Below, one piece after another: positions 53,319-61,712 of a stretch of DNA of 64,000 bases. The notes below the pieces were generated by a model. The model saw only the letters and a program-made list of their open reading frames with translations. It did no database searches and was not told the DNA's origin. The stretch lies in NCBI RefSeq assembly GCF_041893525.1, contig NZ_CP169068.1; one strand, 5' to 3'. The stretch is from Phaeobacter bryozoorum. Its GTDB lineage: Bacteria > Pseudomonadota > Alphaproteobacteria > Rhodobacterales > Rhodobacteraceae. Both the position numbers and the translations under genes were made by a program. Numbering within the stretch: position 1 is the stretch's first letter; the number at the start of each line of letters is the position of its first letter.

Positions 53319-53907
53319 ATTTGCTGTCCTCTGTTATGTGAAAGGAGAAGGCCTCGATCGAATCCTGGATAGAGTCGATCAGGGCCGAGCTGTTGATTTC
53401 CCGCTCAATGCCGCCGACCTTGAGATAGGCTTGACCCGGGCTCAGGATGACATCCTCGCGCACCTGAACCGGTACAGCGAAACTCTTGGTCAGAAGCGCA
53501 CGCACCGTCGCCCCCTCGCCGGGGGAGACGACAATATTGATCGCTTGATCCGCCTGGCTCTTGGCCATGTCGGTGAGCTGATCAACTATGTGATGTCCAA
53601 AGCTCGCAGCCATTGCGTCGGGCAGGACAGCGCTGGTCAGAACCTTGAACATCGGATCCAGCGATTCGAGCAGTTGCGTCTGCGCCTCGTGGAAGGTGAA
53701 GCTGAGATCTTCGAGCGAACTGGCCAATTCCGAGGAGACATGCTTGCTCTCCTTGTCCTTCGCTGTCACCGCATCATCCCAACCGGCGCTGTAGCCCTTT
53801 TCGTAGGATTCCAGACGCTGTTCTTCCAACAATTCCTCGTTGACTTCGACAACCGGCACCGCCGGTGTATCCATAGCAAAATCTTCAAGAAGATGGGCAA
53901 TGGTCAT
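53311..53907 (-). CDS. fliH: Flagellar assembly protein FliH-like
   Basis: A 198-residue acidic, helical protein (LEEQRLESYEKGYSAGWDDAVT at residues 28-48, characteristic of FliH N-terminal coils), and a C-terminal half with FGHHIVDQLTDMAKSQAD and INIVVSPGE. Position between fliN and fliF supports FliH, the stator of the export ATPase. Sequence conservation of FliH is low, so this rests partly on context. Its start codon overlaps the fliF stop by one base. Confidence 0.72.
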   Translation of the reverse strand: MTIAHLLEDFAMDTPAVPVVEVNEELLEEQRLESYEKGYSAGWDDAVTAKDKESKHVSSELASSLEDLSFTFHEAQTQLLESLDPMFKVLTSAVLPDAMAASFGHHIVDQLTDMAKSQADQAINIVVSPGEGATVRALLTKSFAVPVQVREDVILSPGQAYLKVGGIEREINSSALIDSIQDSIEAFSFHITEDSKYG

Positions 53908-55592
53908 CAGGCTCTCTCCTCATTTTCTTCCAGCCAGCCGCGCAGAATCTGAACAGTTTCCTCCTGGCGTTCGCCAATCATCGAGCGCAGGCGATCAACG
54001 GGGTTGTCGCTGCCACCGCCAAGGGCAGGCAGGCCACCCATATCGCCCAATCCGCTCATCTCACCCATGCCCATGCCGCTGCCCATGCCCATGCCACCCA
54101 TGGGTTCGAACTGGCCGGTTTCATTGTTCTCGATCTCACCATCCAGCGCGAGATCAGCGCCGAGGTTCGGATTGGACATGAAACCGCCTCCGCCGAGTGC
54201 CAGGCAATTCGTCCATGGCGTCGCCTGTCGGTGCCCCAAGGGCCGGAACGCTGGCCTGGTTCGACAGGATCGGACGGATGACAAAGAGACCAAGAATCAG
54301 CGTCACCAGTGCCAAGGCAGCCATCTGGATAAGCGACATTGCATCCAGATAGATGTTGTCAAAGATGGAGGCGCTGACAACGGTGCCTTGCGGCTCTACC
54401 GTAGGCATTTCCATCGATTTCAGCGTGATGACATCCCCGCGCTCCTCGCTGAAGCCAACCGCGGCAGAGATCAGCTCGCGCAGCGCGCCAAGCTCTTCTT
54501 CCGGGCGGGGTTCCATCACTGTTTCGCCGGTTGCCGTGGTTGTCTGGACGCCATTCAGCAATACAGCAACGGTCAGTCGTTTAATCGCACCCGGTCCACG
54601 CAAATCTCTTTTTCTGTCTCAGAGATTTCATAGTTGACCCGTTCACGAGTGGCACTGGTGCTGGCTTTCGACCCGTCGCCAGAGGCCCCGTCTCCGTCCG
54701 GGATATTTGACGCAACCGTCACTTCGCCAGATTGGTTCTGAGACGAATCCGCGCGTTCTTCCACGTCGGTGCTGATTGCGACACGGCTTTCGGGATCAAT
54801 GCGCTTTTCCCGGATGGATTCGGTATCTGTTACCGTTTCGACGCTGACTTCGACCACAGCATTACCATGACCAACGCGCGCTTCGACCAGGCGCATGACC
54901 CGTTCGCGAATCGACTGCGAGCGATCATCCGTACCCGCGCCAACAGCTGCGGCGGCCTCGGGCGAGCCGATCAGGGCGCCATTGGCATCGATCACCGCAA
55001 CATTCTCCACCGCGAGACCTGTCACGGCAGAGGAAATCAGAAACCGAATCGCATTGGCCTGGGCAGGCGTGATGGGCGAGCCCATCGGGACAACCGACAC
55101 AGAGGCAGTCGGTTCGGCCGTGCGCTGGAACGGGTTCGAGCCCGTATTGGCAATATGCACCCTTGCCTGGGTCACATGCGGGCTGGCCACAATCGTACGG
55201 GCCAATTCCCCTTCTTTTGCGCGCCAATAGGCGGCGTCAAACATCTGTGATGTTGTTCCGAAGCCGCTGAGCGAATCGAGCAGCTCATATCCGCGTCCGC
55301 CGTTTGCCGGCAGGCCTTCGCTTGCCAGTGTCATGCGAAGTTCGTCGCGCGCCGAAGCCGCAACGTAAATTGACCCCCCGCGAACTTCATATTCTGTGCC
55401 GCGCTGTTCAAGCGCGCGCACCACATCCCCAGCCGAGCCGCTTTCGAGCCCGGCGTACAATAATTGCATCGTGGGCGTATTCGCCACACGGGACATCGCC
55501 AGGACGCTGAGAATCACGATCACCGTGGCCCCCACGACAATCAGGCGCTTTCGCGTGTCCAAACCTGCCCAGACATTCTTGATCTGCTGCAC
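53907..55592 (-). pseudogene. fliF: Flagellar MS-ring protein FliF, with two one-base frameshifts
   Basis: The GTG at 55592 has GGAGG five bases upstream. The N-terminal part shows RKRLIVVGATVIVILSVLAM (membrane helix), TPTMQLLYAGLESG and the RBM domains to NYEISETEKEI. It then continues in another frame from about 54602 (RGPGAIKRLTVAVLLNGV... with a second helix LALVTLILGLFVIRPIL), and back in the first frame from about 54198 (GGGGFMSNPNLGADLA to GWLEENEERA). One base missing near 54602 and one extra base near 54198 would give a normal FliF of about 560 residues. Because FliF is essential for flagella and both parts look intact, error or recent mutation is likely. Confidence 0.88.
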
Positions 55593-55650
55593 ATTAACCT
55601 CCGTAGCACCGGCATTCTGTCCGATGTGCAACCCTTTTGCCGGATTGCCC

Positions 55651-55665
55651 TTAACATTCGGTTAG
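55651..55665. promoter_or_regulatory. CtrA-type box between fliF and fliL
   Basis: TTAA-CATTCGG-TTAG, one base from TTAA-N7-TTAA, in the divergent gap, 59 bases from the fliF start codon and 46 bases from the fliL start. Confidence 0.55.
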
Positions 55666-55710
55666 TGTCCGCAAGCTAAGAAGATGAGGCACGACGTATT
55701 AGGGATAGTC

Positions 55711-56235
55711 ATGACAGACGCTGTAGTAGACACAGAACAGGACGCCCCGGCCAAGAAGAGCAAGCTGCCCCTTATCATTGGGGTTGTTCTTGCGCTTGCT
55801 GGTGCCGGTGGGGGATTTTTCGCTGTCCAGTCAGGCCTTCTTCCCTTTGGTCAGAGCGCAGCCCCAGAAGGGGTGGATGCGACCGAAGTGGCGCCAGAAG
55901 GCGTGGACAACGGTGAGACGGCGGAGGATATCGCCAATCTCGCCTTTATCGAAATGGAACCGATTGTGATCACCTTGCGCAAGGCAAGTGGGCTAAAACA
56001 CCTTCGATTCCGCTCTCAGCTGGAGGTTGATCTCGCCCATCGGGCCGAGGTCGAAAAAATCCTCCCGCGTGTTGTCGATGTTCTCAACAGCTATCTCAGG
56101 GCACTGGAACTGGAGGATCTGACCGATCCGATGGCCTTGCCGAAACTGCGCGCACAGATGCTGCGGCGGATCAATATCGCAACCGGCCAGGGCCGGGTGC
56201 GTGATCTGCTGATTATGGACTTCGTATTGAACTAG
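55711..56235 (+). CDS. fliL: Flagellar basal body-associated protein FliL
   Basis: A 174-residue stator-linked membrane protein: one helix (about residues 18-41, LPLIIGVVLALAGAGGGFFAV), an acidic/Ala linker and the C-terminal FliL domain with IEMEPIVITLRKASGLKHLRFR and LEVDLAHRAEVEKILPRVVDVLNSYLR. ATG at 55711 has AGGGA five bases before; the longer frame adds nine residues. It is the first gene of a plus-strand unit containing motE and motA. Confidence 0.92.
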   Translation: MTDAVVDTEQDAPAKKSKLPLIIGVVLALAGAGGGFFAVQSGLLPFGQSAAPEGVDATEVAPEGVDNGETAEDIANLAFIEMEPIVITLRKASGLKHLRFRSQLEVDLAHRAEVEKILPRVVDVLNSYLRALELEDLTDPMALPKLRAQMLRRINIATGQGRVRDLLIMDFVLN

Positions 56236-56244
56236 GAGAACGGG

Positions 56245-56709
56245 ATGGAACTGATTGCAGATATCCTGCTTGCGGCCGGGGCCATGGGGGCAGGCTTTTA
56301 TTGCCTGGTGCTCTCGCGACGGCTGAAGCGTTTCAACGACCTGGAGAAAGGTGTGGGAGGAGCGGTTGCCGTGCTCTCCGCCCAGGTCGATGACCTGAAT
56401 AAATCACTGCTGGCAGCACGCCATGTATCGGATGGATCGAGCAAGGCCCTGGACCAGCTGACCGGCCGGGCCGAATCGGTTGCACAACGCCTGGAGCTGA
56501 TGATGGCATCCATGCACGACATGCCCGAAGTTGCGGCGCCTGAGCCTAAGGCAAAGGCACCCGAACCCGCAGCTGCCGAAGAAAACGACGCGCTCGCCGC
56601 CGCTTATCAAGCCGACGCCGAGCCAGAAGCGGCGCCGGAACCTGAGCCTGCAAAACCTGCAGGGCTGATGTTTGTCCGCCACAACCGTTCGCAGGGCCGG
56701 GTAGCATAA
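56245..56709 (+). CDS. Hypothetical membrane protein in the flagellar locus
   Basis: A 154-residue protein with one N-terminal membrane helix (MELIADILLAAGAMGAGFYCLVL), a helical coil (about 30-95, LKRFNDLEKGVGGAVAVLSA, DDLNKSLLAARHVSDGSSKA) and a Pro-Ala-Glu rich tail of about 40 residues (EPEAAPEPEPAKP). I do not recognise the family; the position after fliL and before motE is conserved in Roseobacter-type flagellar loci as I recall. It overlaps motE by one base, so it is part of that unit. A role around the stator is possible. Confidence 0.75.
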   Translation: MELIADILLAAGAMGAGFYCLVLSRRLKRFNDLEKGVGGAVAVLSAQVDDLNKSLLAARHVSDGSSKALDQLTGRAESVAQRLELMMASMHDMPEVAAPEPKAKAPEPAAAEENDALAAAYQADAEPEAAPEPEPAKPAGLMFVRHNRSQGRVA

Positions 56710-57356
56710 TGGCCAAGACAGCACAGACCAAAGCCCCGAAGGCAAAACCAAAAAAAGCAACGCGCATGAAGCGGACACGCAGCGGTGCGCTCATGATGCT
56801 GGCCTTCTTGCTGATGGGATCCGCTATTGTGCGCCTCGGGCTGGAGGCAGGACCGGCGATCGCCCGGGAAGTTGCAAACCTGCAGGACGAATTGACTCTG
56901 AAGGATGAGCCGAAAGGCACCTTGAACGGTAAGTCGATGCCGTCATCGGCAGAGCTCCAGAACATGCTGGCGGCCTTTCAGGAGCGCGAAGCTGCACTGT
57001 CTGCGCGCGAGGCCGAGATTGAAGATCGCATGAAGGCGCTCGAGATCGCAGATGATGCAATCGAACAGAAGCTTGTTGCGCTGGAACAGGCGGAGGAAGA
57101 GCTGAAATCGACACTGGCTCTCGCCGATGGTGCAACAGAAGGGGATCTGACGCGTCTGACTGCGGTCTACGAGCAGATGAAACCCAAGGAATCAGCAGCG
57201 CTGTTTGAGGAGATGGATCCGGCATTTGCAGCTGGTTTCCTCGCGCGCATGCGCCCTGAGGCAGCCGCAGGCATCATGGCCGGGCTCAGCCCGCAGGCAG
57301 CCTATACAATCAGCGTGGTCCTGGCGGGTCGCAACGGGTCTGTTCCAAAGGAGTAA
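56709..57356 (+). CDS. motE: MotE-like stator chaperone (MgtE-N domain)
   Basis: A 215-residue protein: Lys/Arg-rich head, one membrane helix (about residues 28-44, GALMMLAFLLMGSAIVR), a coiled coil (about 77-140, AELQNMLAAFQEREAALSAR and EIEDRMKALEIADDAIEQKL) and a C-terminal helical MgtE-N-like domain (YEQMKPKESAALFEEMDPAF and FLARMRPEAAAGIM). This architecture fits MotE, which helps MotC and stator assembly in rhizobia. The start overlaps the previous gene by one base. Confidence 0.78.
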   Translation: MAKTAQTKAPKAKPKKATRMKRTRSGALMMLAFLLMGSAIVRLGLEAGPAIAREVANLQDELTLKDEPKGTLNGKSMPSSAELQNMLAAFQEREAALSAREAEIEDRMKALEIADDAIEQKLVALEQAEEELKSTLALADGATEGDLTRLTAVYEQMKPKESAALFEEMDPAFAAGFLARMRPEAAAGIMAGLSPQAAYTISVVLAGRNGSVPKE

Positions 57357-57433
57357 GCAAGCGCTGCTCCTCAGGCTTTTTTAACGTGAATCGCCTAAAC
57401 TTGTAGAAACAAACGAAATTCGGAGTGGACCTA

Positions 57434-58303
57434 ATGCTCGGTATTGTAGGCATCGTGGTTATCTTTGTCATGGTGTTCGGGGGATATCTCCTGGCCGGTG
57501 GTAAGATGACAATCATCATCAAGGCCCTGCCGTTTGAATTCATGATGATCGGCGGCGCCGGTATCGGGGCCTTTCTGATCAGCAATGACATCGGCGGCGT
57601 GAAACACACGCTGAAGGACATGGGCAAAGTGTTCAAGGGTCCCAAGTGGAAGGCCGACGACTATCGCGATCTTCTGTGTCTCTTGTTCTCTCTGATCCGG
57701 ATCGCGCGGGCCAATCCCGTTGAGGTCGAACAGCATATCGAGGATCCCGAGAACTCATCGGTCTTCAACCGGTATCCCAAGATTCTCGCCGACAAAGAGG
57801 CGGTGAACCTGATCAGTGATACCATGCGGTCCGCCTCGATGAACTATGACGACCCCCATCAGGTGGAAGAGGTTCTGGAGAAGCGCATCGAGGCAAATCT
57901 TCATCACGCGCTGCATTCCAGCCATGCGCTTCAGACACTTGCAGACGGGCTGCCCGCGCTTGGGATTGTTGCGGCGGTTCTCGGGATCATCAAGACGATG
58001 GGCTCGATCGACCAGCCCCCGGAAGTCCTGGGTAAGCTGATTGGTGGCGCGCTTGTCGGGACATTCCTTGGCGTTTTCCTGGCCTACGGTCTGGTTGGCC
58101 CCTTCGCCGGCAAGGTGAAGTCGGTAACCGAGGAAGATGCGCATTTCTACTCCCTCATCCGAGAAGTTCTGGTGGCAAATCTGCACAATCATGCCGCAGC
58201 GATCTGCATCGAAGTCGGACGTCAGAACACCCCATCGCATATTCGCCCCGGCTTCTCTGAGCTGGAAGACGCGTTGAAGTCGGTGAAACAGGACGCAGCA
58301 TGA
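57434..58303 (+). CDS. motA: Flagellar motor stator protein MotA
   Basis: Proton-channel stator subunit of 289 residues with four membrane helices. It shows MLGIVGIVVIFVMVFGGYLLAGG at the start, the charged cytoplasmic loop between helices 2 and 3, GLPALGIVAAVLGIIKTMG (conserved Pro) and LAYGLVGPFAGKVK (second conserved Pro). GGAG is 8 bases before the ATG at 57434. The stop overlaps the next gene by four bases. MotB partner is at 46001-46837. Confidence 0.95.
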   Translation: MLGIVGIVVIFVMVFGGYLLAGGKMTIIIKALPFEFMMIGGAGIGAFLISNDIGGVKHTLKDMGKVFKGPKWKADDYRDLLCLLFSLIRIARANPVEVEQHIEDPENSSVFNRYPKILADKEAVNLISDTMRSASMNYDDPHQVEEVLEKRIEANLHHALHSSHALQTLADGLPALGIVAAVLGIIKTMGSIDQPPEVLGKLIGGALVGTFLGVFLAYGLVGPFAGKVKSVTEEDAHFYSLIREVLVANLHNHAAAICIEVGRQNTPSHIRPGFSELEDALKSVKQDAA

Positions 58304-60759
58304 TGTGGCGCGCGCTGACCCTTGCAGCACTTACCCTGGCTGCGGCATCTGTGGATGCCCAGACGGTGGTCGCCCGTTCGGGAGAGCATGACGGGTTTTC
58401 CCGGCTGGTCATGCGGCTTCCAAATGGCGCGCCATGGTCGCTGCGTCAGTCAGGCCAATCGGCGCAGGTGGTCATTGAAACGCCAACAGTGGTGTTTGAT
58501 ACATCCCGAATCTTCGATCTTATTCCGCGGACGCGCCTGCAATCTGTGTCGCAGGCCGGTCCCGGACAACCGCTGAACCTACAGCTTGGTTGCGCATGTG
58601 AGGTGACCTCCTTCGTGCAGAAGGACGGGTATCTGGTGATCGATATCGCCGATGGCCCCGCCGGGGCCGAGCGGCGTGTCATCGCAGGCTCGCCCTTGCC
58701 TCTGTTGCCCGGCACGTTCAACAGCGCAGGCTATCGCTTCAATCTAGCGGCGCGCGCCGCTGCTGATGCACGCGCCGCACTCGATCTGGCCGGCGTCACG
58801 TCCGGCAGCTCCGACCGGCCCAATCCGGTACAGCGCCTCCCCGTAGCTGTGGCGGACGCCCCATCAGCCGTGGTGCTGCCCCTCAATCTGAACCGGACAC
58901 CCCGCACAAACACTGAAGCAAATCCTGCCGGGGGCACAAGTGTTGCCGCCGCGCCAGCCCCGGAACCAACACCAGTCCCGGTACAGGTTGATACCGATAT
59001 GCTGCTCGACCTGTCAGAAACGGAGCGCGCAGCCACAGTCAACGAATCTGAACAGCGGCTGTTGCAACAGATCAGCCGGGCAACCAATCAGGGCCTTCTG
59101 GAGCTTGTTGGTGTAGAAGTTCACGATGGTCCCGCCGGACATATCCTTGACCCGCTGAGCAGCCGTGATCGCCCTCTTAATCCGCTGGACCAGATCTCTG
59201 TCACGTCCTCCGTGGATCGCGAAACCGGCCTGGTTGCGCGCCGCTCGGGCGATTCCAATCAGCCGACACACTGCTTGTCGAGCACACAGCTTGCCATCCA
59301 TGAATGGGGCAGTGATGAGCCATTCTCTGACCAGATATCACCGCTTCGGGCTGAACTGGTGCGTGAATTCGACGATGTCGATCCGGCTGCCGTCCTAACC
59401 CTGGCGCGGGCCTATCTCTTTTTCGGGTTCGGTGCTGAGGCACAGGCGATCTTGCGTATGATGCCGTCTGGCGCAGCGGAACATGATGATGCCGTCGCGC
59501 TAACCGCGATGGGGGCTGTGCTGGACGGTCAGGACCTTGGCGTAAACCACGCCTTCGCCGGGCAACAGGTCTGCGACAGCGAAGTGGCGCTCTGGGCAGC
59601 GCTGGCCGATGGCACGATCAAGAAAAACGCAAAGACGGATGCAATCCAGCAGGCCTTTGCCAAGCTGCCACCACATTTGCGGGTCCAGGTCGGCCCGCGG
59701 GTCAGCACGCTTTTTGCAAAGGCCGGTGACCCTCATCTGGCGGGCGCCACGCTGCGTTCGGTTGATCGTACCGGCGTCGACCACGTGCCCGAAATCAATC
59801 TGGCCGAAGCCGAAATCGCCAAATTGGAAGGTGACGTCGAAACCGTGGCTCAGGAGCTGACGGAGGAGGTCGCGGAGCGGACGGAAAACGCCCCCCGTGC
59901 CTTGATTGAGCTGATTGATCTCAGCTTTGCCGAGCGCTCTGCGCTGTCGCCGGATGTCCCGGATCTGGCCGCGTCCTATGAGGTCGAGAATCGCGATAGC
60001 CCACTGGGCATGGACTTGCGCCGCGCCGTGGTCTCGGCATTGGCCCTGACCGGCCAGTTCCATGACAGCTTCAATGAATTGGATGCCTTGAGCAGACGTG
60101 ATGGTCCTGCGGCGCGCACTGCCGCGCTGGAACCGCTTCTGACATTGCTGACGGAACGCGCAGATGATGTGACATTCCTGCAGTATGCGCTGGTCATTGC
60201 GGCCAATGGTACCCCGGCCGAGGTAGCTCCGATTGCCGATATCGTGGCTCAGCGGCTGCTTGATCTCGGGTTTGCACAGCAGGCACAGTCGATCCTGAAG
60301 AAGCTCGCCATGGAACCCGGCAACGCCAAACGACGCCTGCTTCTGGCCAAGGCAGCACTCGCGATGGACAAACCGCACTCCGCGCTGGTGGAGCTGATGG
60401 GGCTGTCCGGGTCTGAAGCAAATAAGCTGCGCGCCGAAGCGCTGTGGCGAAACGGTGAATATGCAAGAGCTGGCGAATATCTTCTTGAAGAAGACGAAGA
60501 GGATGCGGCGGCGCGCGGTTTCTGGCACTCGGAAGATCGCGAGAATCTTGCAACCATTGATGCTGATGTTGCGCAGCAGTTTGGCGGAGTCGCGAGGGCG
60601 ACGACACAGATCGAAGAAACTGCAAAAGAACCAAGTGGTTTGCCGCCCCTGGCCCATGCGAGGGCCCTGGTCGAAAGCAGCGAGGGAACACGCGGCGGTA
60701 TTGCCGATCTGCTGCAGAAGGTGACGCGGCAGCCAGAGCTTTCCGAAGACGGATCATAG
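58300..60759 (+). CDS. Large secreted helical-repeat protein of the flagellar locus
   Basis: An 819-residue protein with a signal peptide (LTLAALTLAAASVDA). Residues about 25-125 form a beta-rich, AMIN-like domain (GFSRLVMRLPNGAPWSL, LVIDIADG). A Pro/Ala/Thr-rich linker follows to about 235. The remainder to the end is mostly alpha helical, with pairs that look like TPR repeats (LARAYLFFGFGAEAQAILRM, DLGFAQQAQSILKKLAMEPG, LRAEALWRNGEYARAGEYLL). No enzyme motif was found. It overlaps motA by four bases and precedes the lytic transglycosylase, which suggests a periplasmic role in motor or cell-wall assembly. Function unknown. Confidence 0.8.
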   Translation: MMWRALTLAALTLAAASVDAQTVVARSGEHDGFSRLVMRLPNGAPWSLRQSGQSAQVVIETPTVVFDTSRIFDLIPRTRLQSVSQAGPGQPLNLQLGCACEVTSFVQKDGYLVIDIADGPAGAERRVIAGSPLPLLPGTFNSAGYRFNLAARAAADARAALDLAGVTSGSSDRPNPVQRLPVAVADAPSAVVLPLNLNRTPRTNTEANPAGGTSVAAAPAPEPTPVPVQVDTDMLLDLSETERAATVNESEQRLLQQISRATNQGLLELVGVEVHDGPAGHILDPLSSRDRPLNPLDQISVTSSVDRETGLVARRSGDSNQPTHCLSSTQLAIHEWGSDEPFSDQISPLRAELVREFDDVDPAAVLTLARAYLFFGFGAEAQAILRMMPSGAAEHDDAVALTAMGAVLDGQDLGVNHAFAGQQVCDSEVALWAALADGTIKKNAKTDAIQQAFAKLPPHLRVQVGPRVSTLFAKAGDPHLAGATLRSVDRTGVDHVPEINLAEAEIAKLEGDVETVAQELTEEVAERTENAPRALIELIDLSFAERSALSPDVPDLAASYEVENRDSPLGMDLRRAVVSALALTGQFHDSFNELDALSRRDGPAARTAALEPLLTLLTERADDVTFLQYALVIAANGTPAEVAPIADIVAQRLLDLGFAQQAQSILKKLAMEPGNAKRRLLLAKAALAMDKPHSALVELMGLSGSEANKLRAEALWRNGEYARAGEYLLEEDEEDAAARGFWHSEDRENLATIDADVAQQFGGVARATTQIEETAKEPSGLPPLAHARALVESSEGTRGGIADLLQKVTRQPELSEDGS

Positions 60760-60797
60760 CTGACAACGATCTTTTCTGCCACGCTGACAGAAACCAG

Positions 60798-60816
60798 GAC
60801 CGCCTCACCGGCGGTC
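60798..60816 (+). terminator. Hairpin after the large secreted protein gene
   Basis: GACCGCC-TCACC-GGCGGTC, extendable to CCAG on the left and TTGG on the right, in the gap of about 140 bases before the lytic transglycosylase gene. No T tract, so termination is uncertain. Confidence 0.45.
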
Positions 60817-60898
60817 TTGGCGCATCTGATGATAACGGTTTGTCAATGCTCTGGTCTTAGGCTCGGACTTAGGGTAAATCCTCATTTGGACAGGCAGA

Positions 60899-61699
60899 AT
60901 GCCGAAATTGAGCTTTCTTTTCAGACAACAGCGGCGATGTGCCCGCTGCACAGTCAGTTTGCCAGTATGGTCTGCGCTTTTTTGTGCGGCGCTGGGGCTA
61001 TTGGTGTTTTTGAAACCGCAGACCGGACATGCGTCCTCGCCGCAGGTTTCGGCGTTATGTGATCTCGCCGCACGGCGCGCGGCACGTGATCAGGGCGTGC
61101 CACTGGACGTTCTGCGCGCGATTACCAGAACGGAAACCGGTCGTGGCGGCAAACAAGGGCTTCAGCCATGGCCGTGGACGGTCAATATGGAAGGCGCCGG
61201 TAAGTGGTTTCAGACTGAAGATGAGGCGAGAGCCTATGTCTTCTCGCACTTCAAGCGCGGCGCGCGCAGCTTTGATGTCGGGTGTTTCCAGATCAACTTC
61301 AAATGGCATGGTCAGGCGTTCGACTCGATTGACCAAATGTTCGATCCACTTGCCAATGCGCAATATGCGGCGCGCTTCCTGCGCGAACTGCATGATGAAT
61401 TCGGCGATTGGTCCCAGGCGGCCGGCGCCTATCACTCGCGCACGCCGACCTATGCAAATCGCTATACAGCACGTTTCGATCGCGTTCGGGCTGATCTGAA
61501 GCCAGTCGAGACCGTTGCCGCGCTGCCGGTGGAGCGCAAACGGGCCACCTTCTCCGCCCCGCAACCGCTCGCCATGCTTCACAATCCCTCACCGCTGATC
61601 ACCCAAGGCGCAGCGCCCTCCGGCGCAGCTCGATTGGGCTCACTGGTCCCATTAACGGGCGGCGGCGCATCCGCGCAGGCTCTCATCGTACTGAAATAA
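60899..61699 (+). CDS. sltF: Lytic transglycosylase of the flagellar locus (SltF-like)
   Basis: A 266-residue muramidase-type protein with an N-terminal signal/anchor (CTVSLPVWSALFCAALGLLV). The SLT fold is marked by VPLDVLRAITRTETGRGG (catalytic Glu), GARSFDVGCFQINFKWHG, FLRELHDEFGDWSQAAGAYHS and YANRYTARFDRV. In Rhodobacter SltF opens the wall for the flagellar rod; that is inferred here from similarity in type and location between motA and flhA. ATG at 60899; flhA starts 14 bases after the stop. Confidence 0.85.
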   Translation: MPKLSFLFRQQRRCARCTVSLPVWSALFCAALGLLVFLKPQTGHASSPQVSALCDLAARRAARDQGVPLDVLRAITRTETGRGGKQGLQPWPWTVNMEGAGKWFQTEDEARAYVFSHFKRGARSFDVGCFQINFKWHGQAFDSIDQMFDPLANAQYAARFLRELHDEFGDWSQAAGAYHSRTPTYANRYTARFDRVRADLKPVETVAALPVERKRATFSAPQPLAMLHNPSPLITQGAAPSGAARLGSLVPLTGGGASAQALIVLK

Positions 61700-61712
61700 G
61701 GGCTGAATTTCC

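Noticed and set aside
53907..55592. Programmed ribosomal frameshifting in fliF
   Set aside because: No slippery heptamer with a stem-loop was seen at either break, and other genes have similar single-base breaks, so error or mutation is simpler.
60857..60872. CtrA box before the lytic transglycosylase gene
   Set aside because: The half sites TTAG and TTAG are separated by 8, not 7, bases, and both deviate from TTAA.
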